From contig CM034233.1 in NCBI GenBank assembly GCA_019916065.1, positions 55,421,947 to 55,485,946 of the forward strand: 64,000 bases of DNA. The letters run 5' to 3'. The notes beneath the pieces were generated by a model. It did not search any database and had not been told where the DNA came from. It worked only from the letters and a program-made list of their open reading frames with translations. Origin of the DNA: Vitellaria paradoxa. Its lineage: Eukaryota; Streptophyta; Magnoliopsida; Ericales; Sapotaceae. The position numbers and the translations under genes were made by a program. How positions within the stretch are numbered: position 1 is the first letter of the stretch; every line of letters starts with the position of its first letter. Shown here piece after piece: positions 34,437-46,952 of this stretch.

Positions 34437-34780
34437 ATAATGAACCCTTGTCCGAACAAGGTCTTTGATATTTCTAATCTTGAGTGACATTTGGATGCAC
34501 AAGGACATCACTTTGTGCAAAAGCTCCTTGGCTCTTATTGGCTTGAAGTCCTCGACCTCTGCATTTGCCATGGGCTTAACCTTTGCCTTTACCTCTACCA
34601 CCCTTGACACCACGTAGTAGCATCTTCAAAAAGAAATAAAGGAATAACAACACTAGGATCAACATTATAGACTTAAGAAATCAAAAATCACATATAGCAT
34701 GGTAAACACAACGATGTCGCACACAAGATAAAAGACTCCACTATCCATGAGTATTCTAAAGTTAGGCTCTGATGCTTATT
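34437..34780 (-). pseudogene. Leader and gag start of a Tekay-like Ty3 element (remnant A)
   Basis: Next to the inner end of LTR A the minus strand has ATCAGAGCC (34765-34773), a decayed Met-tRNA primer site. About 150 bases later comes an ATG with MLLRGVKGGRGKGKG, a stop, then CRGRGLQANKSQGAFA. A Gly/Arg-rich Gag start is typical of Tekay/Del chromoviruses. Everything past this point is missing. Confidence 0.65.
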
Positions 34781-36156
34781 TGTCACACCTCAGATTCCTA
34801 TAACATGAGAAAGTGATTTAATCACATACAAACATGCAACATAACAATTATTATGTTCCAAAATCAGAGCCATATTATACAAAGCCAGAGATAAGTAAAT
34901 AAGAAAGTCAAAGCAAGAAAATAATAATCTCAACTGTTACCTAGATAGCAATGCTCCAAAATCATAAACTATGCTTCACAAGGTTTAATACAAGCCCATT
35001 GAAGGCCCAAGATACAAGTCTTGCAAAAATCACAAAATATAAGATATGCCAAACTAAATCTCTCAACCTGAAGGCCCAAAAAATATCTTATTCATAATAT
35101 AGTTCGGACTTGCAATGCCAATTATAAGGGAATAAACACTATAAATCTTGTGCACTCAATAACATATATACATAATGTAACATTCTAACAAATTTTTATC
35201 ATAAAGTAAGATATGAATCATAGTTTATATATTGTTATACTTAAATTGATTTAACACTAACCACATACCTTAATTATAACAAATAAATTATTTATGGCAC
35301 ACTTGGTTTTAGGTTCTCTATATGACTGATCCATAGCCATGATATTAAGTTAAAAATAAATCATCCTTTGGTGTCCACATTAAAGCTTAGGCCATAGAAA
35401 TATGCTACCCTTAAGCATTTGCAAACTTGGTCTAAGTTAAAGAAAATAAACATGCATCTTTAGGTGTCTTCATTGCTTCATAGGTTACTAACCTACTAAA
35501 AATGAAAATCAACCTCTGCACTGGTTTGGGGTTCAATCATTGGGTATGTATACCCTCTATTTTAACATATTTCAACCAAATCAAAAATCAATAGCCAAAC
35601 TCAATTATTAACATGATATCCCGGCTATAACATTATTTGATATTCACAATTTATAATTCTAAATAAATTTCAAGTCCAAATAAACATCATTAACATGATT
35701 TATATATCATGAAATGATCACTATGAATGGTTTCAAATTATAGGTAAAATTAGTGAAAAAAACTAATAGTAGCTGAATGAGGCTAGTTTGGCCATGCCTG
35801 AGCGATCCTTCTTTGTGCCCTCTTCCAGAACCTCTTCATTTCACTTCGAAACCTTGTTGATTTTAGCTAAACAACTAAATTAGTAAACATGTACTGTAAT
35901 TTCATTTTTAAACTTTATAAGTGTTTATACTAATGACTTACAACTATCCCAAACAAGGTTTAAGAATTTTTAAATGAATTCACAATAGAGTTTAACCCAT
36001 TGAATTCATGTTTGATAATATACCAACTAGAATAGTAAGAACCTTCTATCTCTTGATGCTCTAAGTGAGAAGAATAGAAATACAAATGCATTGGGTTTGG
36101 CTAAATAGAATAAACCTCCTCCTATTTTCACAACTAACCTCCATCTCTTCCTCCCT

Positions 36157-36196
<40 letters not shown>

Positions 36197-37106
36197 ATCT
36201 TTCTCTGTCTCAACCTTTCTCTCTCTCTTCATATCTAATTGCAACCTATAATTGAGTCGTGAGAATATGCATATATATGTTATACAAATGGTGGAAGAAA
36301 AGACAGCTAGGTGGAAAAGATAGGTCAAACATGTTTGAAGTGTTCAATCAACGTAGAAAGGCCACCTATATATGTGTTCATATATGTATATATGAAGTTC
36401 CAGTCAGTGGGTTTCTTAATAAAACCAAGAATTGGTCAGTGTGGAGGGTGTGTTAGCACATACTATATGTATATATATTGGGATGGGGTCTTATAGCCAC
36501 ATGCCCACACAACTGTGTACCTAAACCTATGGTCGTGTTCTGTATTGATTTATATTACTACATGTTAATATTGGTGGAATTAATATAACATATGTTGTGA
36601 GAATAGTATGAGGTGTGTTTTACTATTTTGATATTATTATCATGACATGATAAGAGCATGATTAAGACATATTATGTTTGAATATGTGGTAGGCACCGTT
36701 AGGTAGTGATTAATCCTTTACAAATTTCATTGCAAGCCCCAAGACAGATGGACTAGTAGGATCTTTGGGTCATTATGCTTGGCTTTATTTTAAGCCTTTC
36801 TTTTGTTGTGTATGTATTATCTGTGAGTTGAGAGTTACAACCTTTATTATTCTTTTGACGTCTTGGATGTGCTAGATGGTTTTACATATTCTATTATAGG
36901 GCTGTGTGGACCTTTTATGCTCGGGTTTATACATATTATTGGAGCATTGTTGCCTAGCACATAGTTGAGGCTTTATTATTTTTGGACTAAAATCTTTGCT
37001 CCAATTGTGGATGTATATAGCTTTGATTGGGGTAGATTTTATGTTACTATATGATTACATGTGTGTTATCACACGATCCTTGGTATTGTGGTTTCGGGGT
37101 GTGACA
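34781..37106 (-). repeat. Long LTR A of a Tekay-like element (2326 bp)
   Basis: On the minus strand it starts TGTCACACCCCGAAACC at 37106 and ends GAGGTGTGACA at 34781, the TGTCACACC ends typical of Tekay-type LTRs, with primer-site remnant on the inner side. A (CT)n/(GA)n tract sits at about 36155-36195. The parts at 34781-35560 are similar to LTR B (41573-42540). Confidence 0.72.
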
Positions 37107-37342
37107 CTACTCCCTTGGATCCTTAACTCCCAAATTGCAGTGTGACTTTTGTCTCTACTATTGGACAAACACCACTCCTCTAACTACTAATCCTCTACCT
37201 AAGCCTTGGCCTCTAACCTAACCCCTACCACCAAGGCTGTGCACTACATCATCCTTTCTAAAGGCACAAAATCAATATATAAGGTTAGGGTTAACACCCC
37301 AAACTCAAAATCAAAAATTACTAAATCAACCCAAAACACATA
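37107..37342 (-). pseudogene. Gag-start remnant of Tekay-like element B
   Basis: The minus strand reads GGRG, a stop, VRGQGLGRGLVVRGVV, a Gly/Arg-rich Gag start like the one at 34437-34780. Taking out the copia element at 37343-41488 joins it to the leader at 41489-41572 and LTR B. The left border coincides with the outer end of LTR A. Confidence 0.6.
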
Positions 37343-38092
37343 TGAAATTATTGAATCAAACCAAAACGAGTAATCACACACATAGTAGAGATAGTAACGC
37401 GAGAGAATTAACAAGGAAAACTCGTTTATAGGGAAAAACCTCAAATAATAATTTCACTATATAACCAGGTTACAAAACTCTACTTGAACTTACTATGAAT
37501 CATTCACATGAATCTTTTTGTCACTCTTACTTGATCACACGATGAACCCAAACCAAGTAGACTTTCTGAGTCACACGGAAAGTAAACAGACAAAGAATAA
37601 AAGAAAATAAGAGAAAAATCGTTAAGCTCTCAACATAAAAATCTTTCTAAGACTATAATATGCCCCATAAGTTCATATGTTCATTAAAATTGGGTACATA
37701 TATATAAACTTATAAAATTCTATTCTAACTAAGATTTAAATAGATAAACAAAATTTTCAAAACGAAAACAAAATCTTCATAATATTTAGAATTCTCATTA
37801 GAACGATCTCTCGAGCACCCAACGCCGTGCCTACAAAGATGTTTTAAACCCTCGGGTTTCCTACGCCCAGCCTACGGGGTATACTGGAATTCCACGAAAT
37901 TGCTAGAATAAATCCCAGTCCGTATAGAATTTGACTCGTTTCTAACTTTGACTTGGATTGCACTTTATCTCTTTGGCAACTTTACAAATTCTCTAGACTT
38001 TGAATTATCTTTTCATTTTCAAATTAGGAAATAAATATATTTGCAATATTTGATTCAAGATTTGTTTAGATTTGCTAACATAAAAACTTACA
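37343..38092 (-). repeat. 3' LTR of the copia-type element
   Basis: 750 bp, TG...CA on the minus strand (starts TGTAAGTTTTTATG). Confidence 0.88.
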
Positions 38093-38106
38093 ATCTCCCC
38101 TTTGAC

Positions 38107-39779
38107 AATTCCATAACAAAACCTAAATTAAATTTCAAAACTATTCTATAACACTTGAATAAATCATTAAAAGTACCAAATGGCAATAAAATATAAACTA
38201 ATGTTCATCCAAAGTAAAAAATTATATCCAAGTATCTATTTTTACTCCCCCTTTTTTGTTACTGAAATTGACAAAAGTAAGGAAAAGTAAACAAACATAA
38301 TCACAACACAAATCAATAGTAGCCACTCCACCACTAGCTCCCTTATCATTCGACATTCTTTGGAAAAAAAAAATCCTTCATGGGCTATTTTATGCTCAAA
38401 AAATTTTTACTAGACAAAAATTATGTCAAATAGAAAATACAAAATACGTCTATCAAAGAAATTTTAAATCTCCTATATTGAAACATGTAAATCAATCATA
38501 ATCATTTTAAATAAAATTGAATCAAAATCTGTGCACCTAAATAAATTTCCAAGATTTGTCCCATGAGATGGATTAAGACATAAAATCAAACAAATGCTTG
38601 TGCATGTGTGAGGGTATGACTAATCAAGTATATATTCTTCCCCTCAAACAAAACACAAGATAAAAAATTAAATTTGAGGCACCAAATAAATTGAGAGCAA
38701 TTTTTTGGTTTTATTTTATTTTTGGATTTTTCTTTAGATTTTATCAATTAAATTTCAACCATCTAATATTTTTTTTTCTCGAGGAATATCCGTTTCAAGG
38801 TCTCAGCAGCTTTCACACACTTATGGGTAGATAACTATTTTCTCTATGTTGTCTTTTCTCAGTGGCTAGTTATTTTGATAGCTGGCTTATTAATAGGGTG
38901 GTTGCACTCTAGTCCATTGGTAGCCCTTTTCAAGACATGCATTATTTTTTTTAATTGCTCATCATCATTTTTTAAATGTGTCAAATATTAATTCAAAATC
39001 CGTAAATAAAAATATGGAAAGACATATACCAAAACAATTAAGTATTTAAAGAAGCACATCAAAATTACGACAAAGTTCATCAAAACACTTCTTTTCAATT
39101 CACATGAGATTAAAAATTTTTATCTAATATAATTGATAAACTGAATGTTTGACGCATATGTAAGAAGATAGGATTCATAAAATATCTGATTAACAAATTG
39201 TGAACTTCTATCTTTCTTAATTTTTTTCAAGTTCAATTAAGAATAAGCACAAATACTCAAAGATTTTTTTTCTTAAAAATAATTACTCCCCCTTTCTCCA
39301 AAAACCTTTTATTTTTAATTCAAATAAAATTGAAACCAATCATGCAAAAATTTAAAAAAAAACTAATCTATATGATTTTATAGAACTAGGATAAAATATA
39401 ATAATGATGCAAAGTCTAGTTTATGAAAAAAAAAAAAGAGAAAAAAGAAAAATTGCCTCTACTTATCAAGTTTCAACCCATCAACATCCTCAGGGGTGTG
39501 AGTGATATACAAGTCACTCTTCCTAAACCAAACAGCCTTAGTTTTGGAAAAGATGATCTTGACAGTGTTTTTGTCATATCTTTACTTTGTATTAAAATTT
39601 GAATTTTTTGTCTTCAAAACTTTTCATATTTTGGTTTTAAAAAATTCAAATTCTTTAACTTTTTAAATAGATATGGATTTTTGAAAGGTTTTTCCATGAA
39701 ATCAGTAAAATCTTGAAACTTATTTGTCATAAGAACTCTAGGATTTTAATTTTTAAAAAATAATTCACATAATTCAAAG
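38107..39779. other. Non-coding interior of the copia-type element
   Basis: AT-rich, no recognisable pol motif on either strand. It contains short CCCCC-type polypyrimidine stretches near 38246 and 39288. Confidence 0.55.
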
Positions 39780-40620
39780 GAAGACCATAGAGTTTATGAC
39801 AATTAGAATAAATATAGCCTTTGATGCTGCAATGCTGACACATAGGTACAAATAATTGGGGATTAGTGAAACATGTACCTTTCACCATAGGAGGTGGAAA
39901 CTATTGAGGTATAAACTTTGGCGCACTCCTCTTTGTTAGGGTCGCAGCATGTTTTGGAAAATCTTTAGAGCTTGTGGAGAGGATGGAGATGCTGCTGGTA
40001 TGGTCGTCTCTCCAGTGTATCCTAGGCCAGATTTGTCTCTATGAGGCTTCTGCTTACTCAAAATCTCATCAATCACATTTGAGCTGGTGTCCATCTTCTC
40101 AAGTATCTTACCACCATGCTTTATTTTTGCTTCCAGCTCTTTGATATTTGCCTGGAGTTCTTCAATATTTTTCTTCTTCTCTTCAAGCTCCTTATCCTTA
40201 ACTTCAAGCGTTTTATCCTACTCTTCAATCTTCGCTTTTATCTTTTCTGCAATTTGACACTGAGAATTTTTATCAGATTCTAACAAGGATAATTTATCCA
40301 TGAGTGTTTCATTCTTAATTTTCAAAGCGTCTCTCTCATTCTTTGGCATATTGTTCTTTTGATGCTGGATTTTTCTATGTTTCTTTAGCCCACAGTATTC
40401 CACGAAGAGTTGATTGTAGTCTTCTTAGATATTATCAAATTCTTCACTTTTTAGATAACGTCCTAATGTTACTTAGGGTACCGTCTTTGTATCTGTAGAA
40501 AAATTATATGAGGCTAAAAAAAGGTTAAAGTTGCCTTCATTATCAGAAAAGGCTGATGAGTTAGAATCTCGTTCACGTGGTGGGTTTATCAATTCGGATT
40601 AAAATCTCACGCAAGAACAT
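39780..40620 (-). pseudogene. Copia gag, C-terminal part
   Basis: Beginning right behind the primer site, the minus strand shows an acidic Ser-rich segment, a Lys/Glu-rich coiled coil (40218-40403 and on to about 40100), the copia Gag signature KPHRDKSGLGYTGE (about 40020-40060) and a zinc knuckle CQHCSIKGYIYSNC (about 39800-39840). In the knuckle the His of CX2CX4HX4C is Tyr. The N-terminal Gag domain is missing, and protease, integrase and RT are absent. Several stops. Confidence 0.78.
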
Positions 40621-40643
40621 AAAGTGACCCGCTCTAATGCCAA

Positions 40644-41488
40644 TTAAAATTTTTGAGTCAACCAATCACACATAGAGTAGAGAAAATAACATAAGAAGTT
40701 TAACGAGGAAACCTTATCACAGGGAAAAAGCTAAAAAATAATTCCATTATAAACAGGTTACTAGACTCTACTTGAACTTACTATGATTCACTTGCATGAA
40801 TTTTTTCATCACTCTTGCACGAATCTTTTCATCGCTTTTGCTCAAATCACTCGATAAACCTAAATAAGTGGACTTTTTGAGTTATACAAAAAATTAGGAA
40901 AGAATAAAAGAAAGGCAAGAGAAAGATCGTTAAGCTCTCAAGATAAAAATCTCTCTCTCTAAGTCTCTATAATATGTCCCCAAGTATGTATGTATATTAA
41001 GGTCAGGTACATATATATAGAGTTACAAGATATTGCCCTAAATTAGTAGAATAGGAAACAGAATCATCTAAATAATAAATAGCTCAAATCTTCACATTCC
41101 CTGCACCATGCCAACTTCATTGGTCGAACCCTCGGCCTTCCATTAGCCAGGCTATGAGGTCTACTAGAATCCGTTCCAGTCCAAAAATCAACATCGATAA
41201 AGCTTCGCACATCCCGCAGACTCCCAGTGCCCTTAGGGTGCAATCGTGCGCTCCTCATAGTCTGCCTGCGATGTGTATTGGAATTTCTCGCGTCCTGTAC
41301 AACTGAAGCCTAGTCAACTAGGATTACACTTTGTTCAGACTTTGACTTGGATTGTAATTTGCCATGTTTTGGTAACTTGCAGGTATCTTGAACTTGGAAT
41401 ATTTATCTTTATCTTCAATTTAGGAAACATACAAATTTGCCATATTTAATTTAAGATTTTGTATGATTTGTCATTATAAAACTTTATA
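40644..41488 (-). repeat. 5' LTR of the copia-type element
   Basis: 845 bp. The outer TG/CA ends are mutated (TATA instead of TACA on the plus strand at 41488). Confidence 0.88.
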
Positions 41489-41687
41489 ACATAAACATGT
41501 TGTCAAAAAATGTACAAACAAAAGACTCCACTATCTCCCTAAATACTCAAACCTTAGGCTATTGTACTAATCTATCACATCTAGGATTTCATAACCCAAG
41601 GTGTGATTTAATAATCGCATGTAATCACATTTAATTATAATAAACTTTAATTAGATTCATATAACCACCCTAGAGTATACATTAGAA

Positions 41688-41739
<52 letters not shown>

Positions 41740-42800
41740 GTAGCAGTAGTAGTAGTAGTAGTAGTAGTAAAATAAAGCCATAATCTGTGACCGGGCAAGC
41801 ATGCTCCCAACACTCATAATATATAGACTCAACCAACTTTTACAGCCTAATCAAAAGTCAAGATAAATATTTAATACAAAATATTTCCTCAGAGATCCAA
41901 AAGAATGAAGCATATCAAAATATAGACCGAAAAATATATCAATGTAAAAATCACTAATCTTAACCTGGGGTCAGTAATTACAATAAAATATATAGGAAAA
42001 TAAGCATAGGTCTACTTATGCATACTTTGCAAAAAGACATGTATAAATGCAACGTCAAGACCTAGTATGCTACTACCATGTAGCACATAGGTTCTTTCTC
42101 TTTTTTGAAAGGTCACATAGGTTCTTTCTCATTAAGCAAATAATTATCAGTTTCTCAATCTAAATCTCATTTCTACTTTTATCATTACTCATCACGCACG
42201 TGCGCGCACACACACACGTGGGGTAGGTGTTTTATAAAATTGAACTATGACCATGGTATCAGTTTTAATTACACAATCTATTGGTGTCTGCATCCAAGGC
42301 CAGGGCCAATAAAATATGCCATCTTTAGGCATCTACATCCATCAATACATGCAGAAAAAATGTTTATACCACCCTCAAGCATCTACATCCTTGAAACTAT
42401 ACCTAGGAAAGAAACACACCACACTTAAACGTTTGCATTGTTTCATGGGTTAATGGCCCACTGGATATTATAACAAACCCCTGCAGGTCTAAAAATCAAC
42501 TTATGTGTACACATACTCTCTATTTCATAGTACCTCTTAACCCTAAAATTAAATATCAAATCAATAGTATTATCCATATTTGATTTTATTTAATCATTAT
42601 CACATTATTTCATTTAATAGCATATGCTACCCAATCCCATCTCATCAAAGCATTAATCCATATCCGAACCATTATAATTTTAACAAAAATTTAAATTTAT
42701 TAATAGATTATTTTTTATATTAAGTGAAACAAGCCTATAAAATCAATGAATCAAGGGTAATTTTATCATTTGAATGACATTAAAACAAACAAAATAAATA
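41489..42800 (-). repeat. LTR B and leader of a second Tekay-like element (truncated)
   Basis: The leader (41489-41572) shares AAAAGACTCCACTAT with the leader of remnant A. LTR B starts at 41573 with TATCACATCT, a mutated TGTCACACCT. It follows LTR A with gaps (for example CATCTACATCC and GCATTGTTTCATGGGTTA near 42380-42450). It stops without a proper outer end near 42800. Confidence 0.62.
41691..41769. repeat. (AAT)n-(AGT)n compound microsatellite
   Basis: About 16 AAT triplets followed by about 10 AGT/AGC triplets. On the minus strand it makes a meaningless poly-Tyr frame. Confidence 0.95.
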
Positions 42801-42818
42801 AAAAAGGAAAATAAAAAA

Positions 42819-43271
42819 GTGGAGTGGGAGAAGCTTTAGGTGGAGTGGGGATATCATCAGCCTATTGGAATATACATTATATATTTTGCATCATCTTTCT
42901 CTTTGCAATCTATAAATTTGCATAAGTTTCATCAAATATTCTGTATTAGGTTCCAAATGTTCTAAATGAGGTCCCACTTTGGGTGATCAAACGCTACTAG
43001 AATTTGTTGATAACTTCTGCCAGCTCGCTGAGCAATGCATGGGTTTGTTACTGGCCTTGCTGACTAAGTGCCATTGAATTATAATCATCTTAAGAGTTTG
43101 ACATATTTGTAATTATTCATAAATGTGTAGAAAAGGAAGTTTTCATGTGTCCTATTCTTGTTTTAGAATCTTTCTTTAATATTGTATACCTTGGCATCGA
43201 CTAAAGTATTTTAGTTTTAGACTTTGGATATTCAATCAGTTGAAGTTCAATTCAAAATCAGATCAGCCTTG
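42819..43271 (+). repeat. Diverged 450-bp direct repeat, left copy
   Basis: Co-linear with 44664-45113. Shared blocks are CTTTGCAATCTA, ATTTGCATAA.TTTCATC, TCCTA.TCTTGTTTTAGAAT and CAGATCAGCCTTG. It could be an LTR pair with a 1.4-kb interior or a local duplication; no primer site or target duplication was seen. Confidence 0.75.
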
Positions 43272-44663
43272 GCCCGGTTTACCAAATGGCCATTAAGGCA
43301 AATTTCTTAAACCCTATAATTTTGATAAGGTCCCATATATATATATATATATATATATAATGATATATATATAGGTGATGATGATGATAGAGAATTAAGA
43401 CAAATGCATTACATTAGAGAATTAAGGCAAGTGCATTATGTTCCACAATTTTGGTAAGGCCCTATATATATATATGGGTAGAATGATAAAGCAAAAATTG
43501 TTAATGGTAAAACTCATGTGATATTATTTTTTTATTATTAACAAAATTATCCTCCTCATACTTAGATTCTCTCTCTTAGATACTTTTTCTCTAATTAATT
43601 TTTCTCATTTTCATTTATTTATATTTATCTCTTTTTTATTTCTTTAGAAAACACCTAGTTTCTTTCTTCAAAATTAATTTCTCTCACCTTCATTTATTCT
43701 TTTCTATCTCTTTTTAACAAACACCTAAATTCTCTCTCCTAATTAACTTCTATGATCTTCGTTCATCTCTATTTTTTTTGCCTCTCTATTTAAAAAACAC
43801 CAATCTCCTTCTAAAACCCATTGTTGTCATGCTCTCTCTTCAAAAAAAAAAAAAAAAAAAAAAATCTTGTTTTTATTAGTGGGTATAAGCATTTTTAAGA
43901 AATTTTATAAAAATTTGCTAAAAATATAATAATATTATTTTGAAATCACAAGTCCCTATTTGGGGAAAATTTGTATTTTTTTTTTATCAATATAAAATTT
44001 TAATACATTTTACCTTTGAAAAAATAAATAAGATTTCATTTCTAATATTTTTATAACAAACTAAATTTCAAAGTTCCCAATTATATATATTATATATAAA
44101 GAAGATAATATTCTTTAAACAAATTATAAAAAAGTTTAATGGAGATAGTATAGTAATAATAATAAGTTTTCAATAAAAAAAATGTTTTAGTAAATGCTCT
44201 ATTATTTGGCTTCATCACATTTAGATTTTAGCACAAATGCTCCATTATTCAAATTGATCTTCTCTATGCATAAACTCTTGGCCATCTCCATTTGAATTAA
44301 CATTTACAACAATTTTAAATTTAATTCATAGCACTAATGAGCTCTTAGGAGAATAGGCAGCTTGCCAGCTTTAATAGTTTATATATAAAATATTCGATTC
44401 TATTTTTTTTTTTTTTTGGTAAGTAATATTCGATCCTGTTAATAGGTTAAGGGCCGATAAAAACATATCACGTGATAATGTCTTACACTTTGATCGAGTT
44501 ATGCATGTAAAAGTGTGAGATATTATCACATAAATGCACATTCCAGAGCATTTGTTAACAAAATATATATATAATATATTATTAGAATATGTAGGCTGGG
44601 AATATTTATACTCCTCCATTAGTTTCCCCCCAATCCATAATAGCTAAATGAGAAAAGAGTAAT
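43272..44663. other. Sequence between the two 450-bp copies
   Basis: AT-rich with (AT)n runs (43335-43362), CT-rich tracts with a loosely repeated TCTCTC..AATTAA.TTCTC motif (43560-43760) and an A24 run near 43842. No coding region. Confidence 0.5.
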
Positions 44664-45113
44664 GTGAATTGGGAGAAGCTAATGAGGAGTGCTTTTATCA
44701 TTTCCCAATATGTATTATATATATTGTAGATATTCTTCATCCTCTCTCTCTTTGCAATCTACATATTTGCATAAATTTCATCAAATATTCTATATTAGGT
44801 CCCAAATTTCCTAAATCACGCCATGCTTTGGGTGGTCTAAAGCTACTTGAATTCACCGACAACTTTTACTGTGTCACTGTGTGGGTTTGCTATTAGCCTT
44901 GCCGACTCAGTACTATTGAATTACAATTCTATTAAGACTTTGATTTATTTGTAATAATTCATAAAAGTATAGATAAGGAAGTTTTTATATGTCCTACTCT
45001 TGTTTTAGAATCATTCTTAAATTTTGAATGCATGAACATCGACTAACATATCATAGTTTTAGACCTTGGAGATTCAATTAGTTGAAGTTCAATTTAAAAT
45101 CAGATCAGCCTTG
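44664..45113 (+). repeat. Diverged 450-bp direct repeat, right copy
   Basis: See the left copy at 42819. Identity by eye is roughly 80 percent, with small indels. Confidence 0.75.
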
Positions 45114-45284
45114 TTGCTAGAATGTCACTTCTTATTTTGCTAGGAATTACAACAGAAATATTTTTCTTATTAGCAGTCCGCCCCTTGTTGGGAAATACCA
45201 AGACCCAAAAACACTAGGAAACTTACTTCACTGAACAAAATTTTTTTTGGAAACTTTTGACGTTACTTCAAATGCCTTTTCAGG

Positions 45285-45412
45285 CTAGAACTTCATTTCC
45301 AAGAAATTTGTTTCTAGAACTTCATTTCCAAAGAAATTTTGTTTCTAGAACTTCATTTCCTACATAGAAGAAACTTTGTTTCTAGAGATTCTACTAGAAA
45401 TAATAAACAAAT
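45285..45412. repeat. Short tandem repeat, about 27-31-bp units
   Basis: TTTCTAGAACTTCATTTCC recurs three times in tandem (about 45312, 45342 and nearby), with an earlier GCTAGAACTTCATTTCC copy. Confidence 0.75.
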
Positions 45413-46600
45413 TTAAGAAATCAAAGAATTTCAAGATACAAGTCTATTTCATTTCTTAGCCACCAAAGAATTCTTCAACAAATTTGTGGTGCTTTGTTAT
45501 ACATTTGTGAAGGTGTTCGGTGTACTTCGCTATGTCTTAATGGAGGATCTTTGTGCATATCTAGAAAATTAGGGTAGTTTTACCATGTGCTGGTGAAGTG
45601 TCTTCTGTTTGATCAGTGCATTGAGGATTTGAGTAGCAAAATTGGTTAAAATGCGAATGTGTCATTGTCTATTTATAGTCAAAATTTTATAATTGAGGTG
45701 TTCGCCATTATAATGAAAAAATTGATTTGCCTTTTTCACTAGGTTTGAAGTTTTTAGAAAATCTTGTGTCTTCTTACTATTATGCTATTTATTGCTTTTG
45801 ACGTGAGGGTTGCTTGGCTAGCGTATGGATGATTGGAGTAATTTACACTAGAATAAGAAATTTTTAATATGAAATATATTTCTCACACATATTTGTGGGT
45901 TAGATTTTGAGATTTTTAGAGTTTTAAGGCACTTAACCTAATTTTGATCCAAATTGAGTTCTGATTTTAATTATGGTATCCTACCAACCATCTTTGTTAG
46001 AATACTAAACATGGACGTGAATCCAGGTCAATTATTGATTATATCGTAAATGAATTAGATCGAATAGTTTTATTAAATTTTATAATTTAAAAAAATCTTA
46101 AATTTTATTATTTACCCCTTCACACAAACTTACGTCTATAGAAGGCTGATATAATAATTTTATATTAATCTGGTGATATTGATTAAAATCTAATAGTTCA
46201 AATGTATTCACACTAGTTTAATTCAAAAAAATATAAATTTATTTAGATCGTTAAATTTTAATCAACGATTCTAATTATAAATCACAAAATTAACATTTCC
46301 TTAAATCACAAACTTACACCCCTATCGATGGCTTTATTTAAATATATATATATATATATATATAATTTTCTTATGTGCCTTTTGAAACTTACACCACTAA
46401 TTTGATTAAAACGCACTCAAGACGTTAGATTAGACTGTTCTATGATTTTTAAAATAAGAAAACATTAAAATATGATTGGTTTCACAAAAAATGAATCCAC
46501 CTACCCCCTAGAGACTGGCTGCTGCTCGCATATAAACGCACATTTTCCATGCCGTCTTCGGACGGGGAAGCTTCCTTGCCCCTTCGATCGTGGGGCCCAG
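45413..46600. other. Intergenic region upstream of the ATL gene
   Basis: AT-rich, no gene seen. An (AT)12 run lies at 46341-46364. Confidence 0.5.
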
Positions 46601-46638
46601 TAACCATTTCGGAGATACGATTCATTAAATCCAAGTGC

Positions 46639-46880
46639 CACGTGTCATTGTCAGCGGCCCAGAATGTGGATGGGGCCAACATGGATTGGAAACCCCATCA
46701 AACTACAATAATGAGGATTATTGCTTCAAACCCTCCCAATACCTTCAAATTACAATAATTGATTCTAATAATATTTTATTATTATTTCCAAACTTTAAAA
46801 AATTAAATACACCGCCTTTTCACCCTTTTCCCCCACTCTATATATATATATATATATATATGCGTGTGTGTATATAAAAC
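46639..46880 (+). promoter_or_regulatory. Probable promoter of the ATL gene
   Basis: A G-box, GCCACGTGTC (CACGTG core 46639-46644), of the ABRE type bound by bZIP factors. A (TA)n run at about 46838-46862 and TATATAAAAC at 46871-46880, a TATA-like box about 75 bases before the start codon. Function is inferred from the motifs alone. Confidence 0.5.
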
Positions 46881-46952
46881 CCATTAAGCAACCAGCTCCT
46901 AGGAGTCCAATCAACCAAACTTACCAACAAGCAAGCCCAACCAACAAAAGCC

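Larger units (their letters stand above)
37343..41488 (-). mobile_element. Complete but pol-less copia-type LTR element (4146 bp)
   Basis: LTRs 37343-38092 and 40644-41488 align over most of their length (right copy has extra sequence near 41160-41300). The element sits in a perfect ACATA duplication (37338-37342 and 41489-41493). Primer site TTGGCATTAGAGC (minus, 40631-40643) and polypurine tract GTCAAAGGGGAGAT (minus, 38093-38106) have the form usual for copia elements. The 2.55-kb interior codes only for part of Gag. It interrupts the leader/gag border of Tekay-like element B. Confidence 0.9.

Noticed and set aside
41647..41832. Poly-tyrosine minus-strand ORF
   Set aside because: Produced by the AAT/AGT microsatellite.
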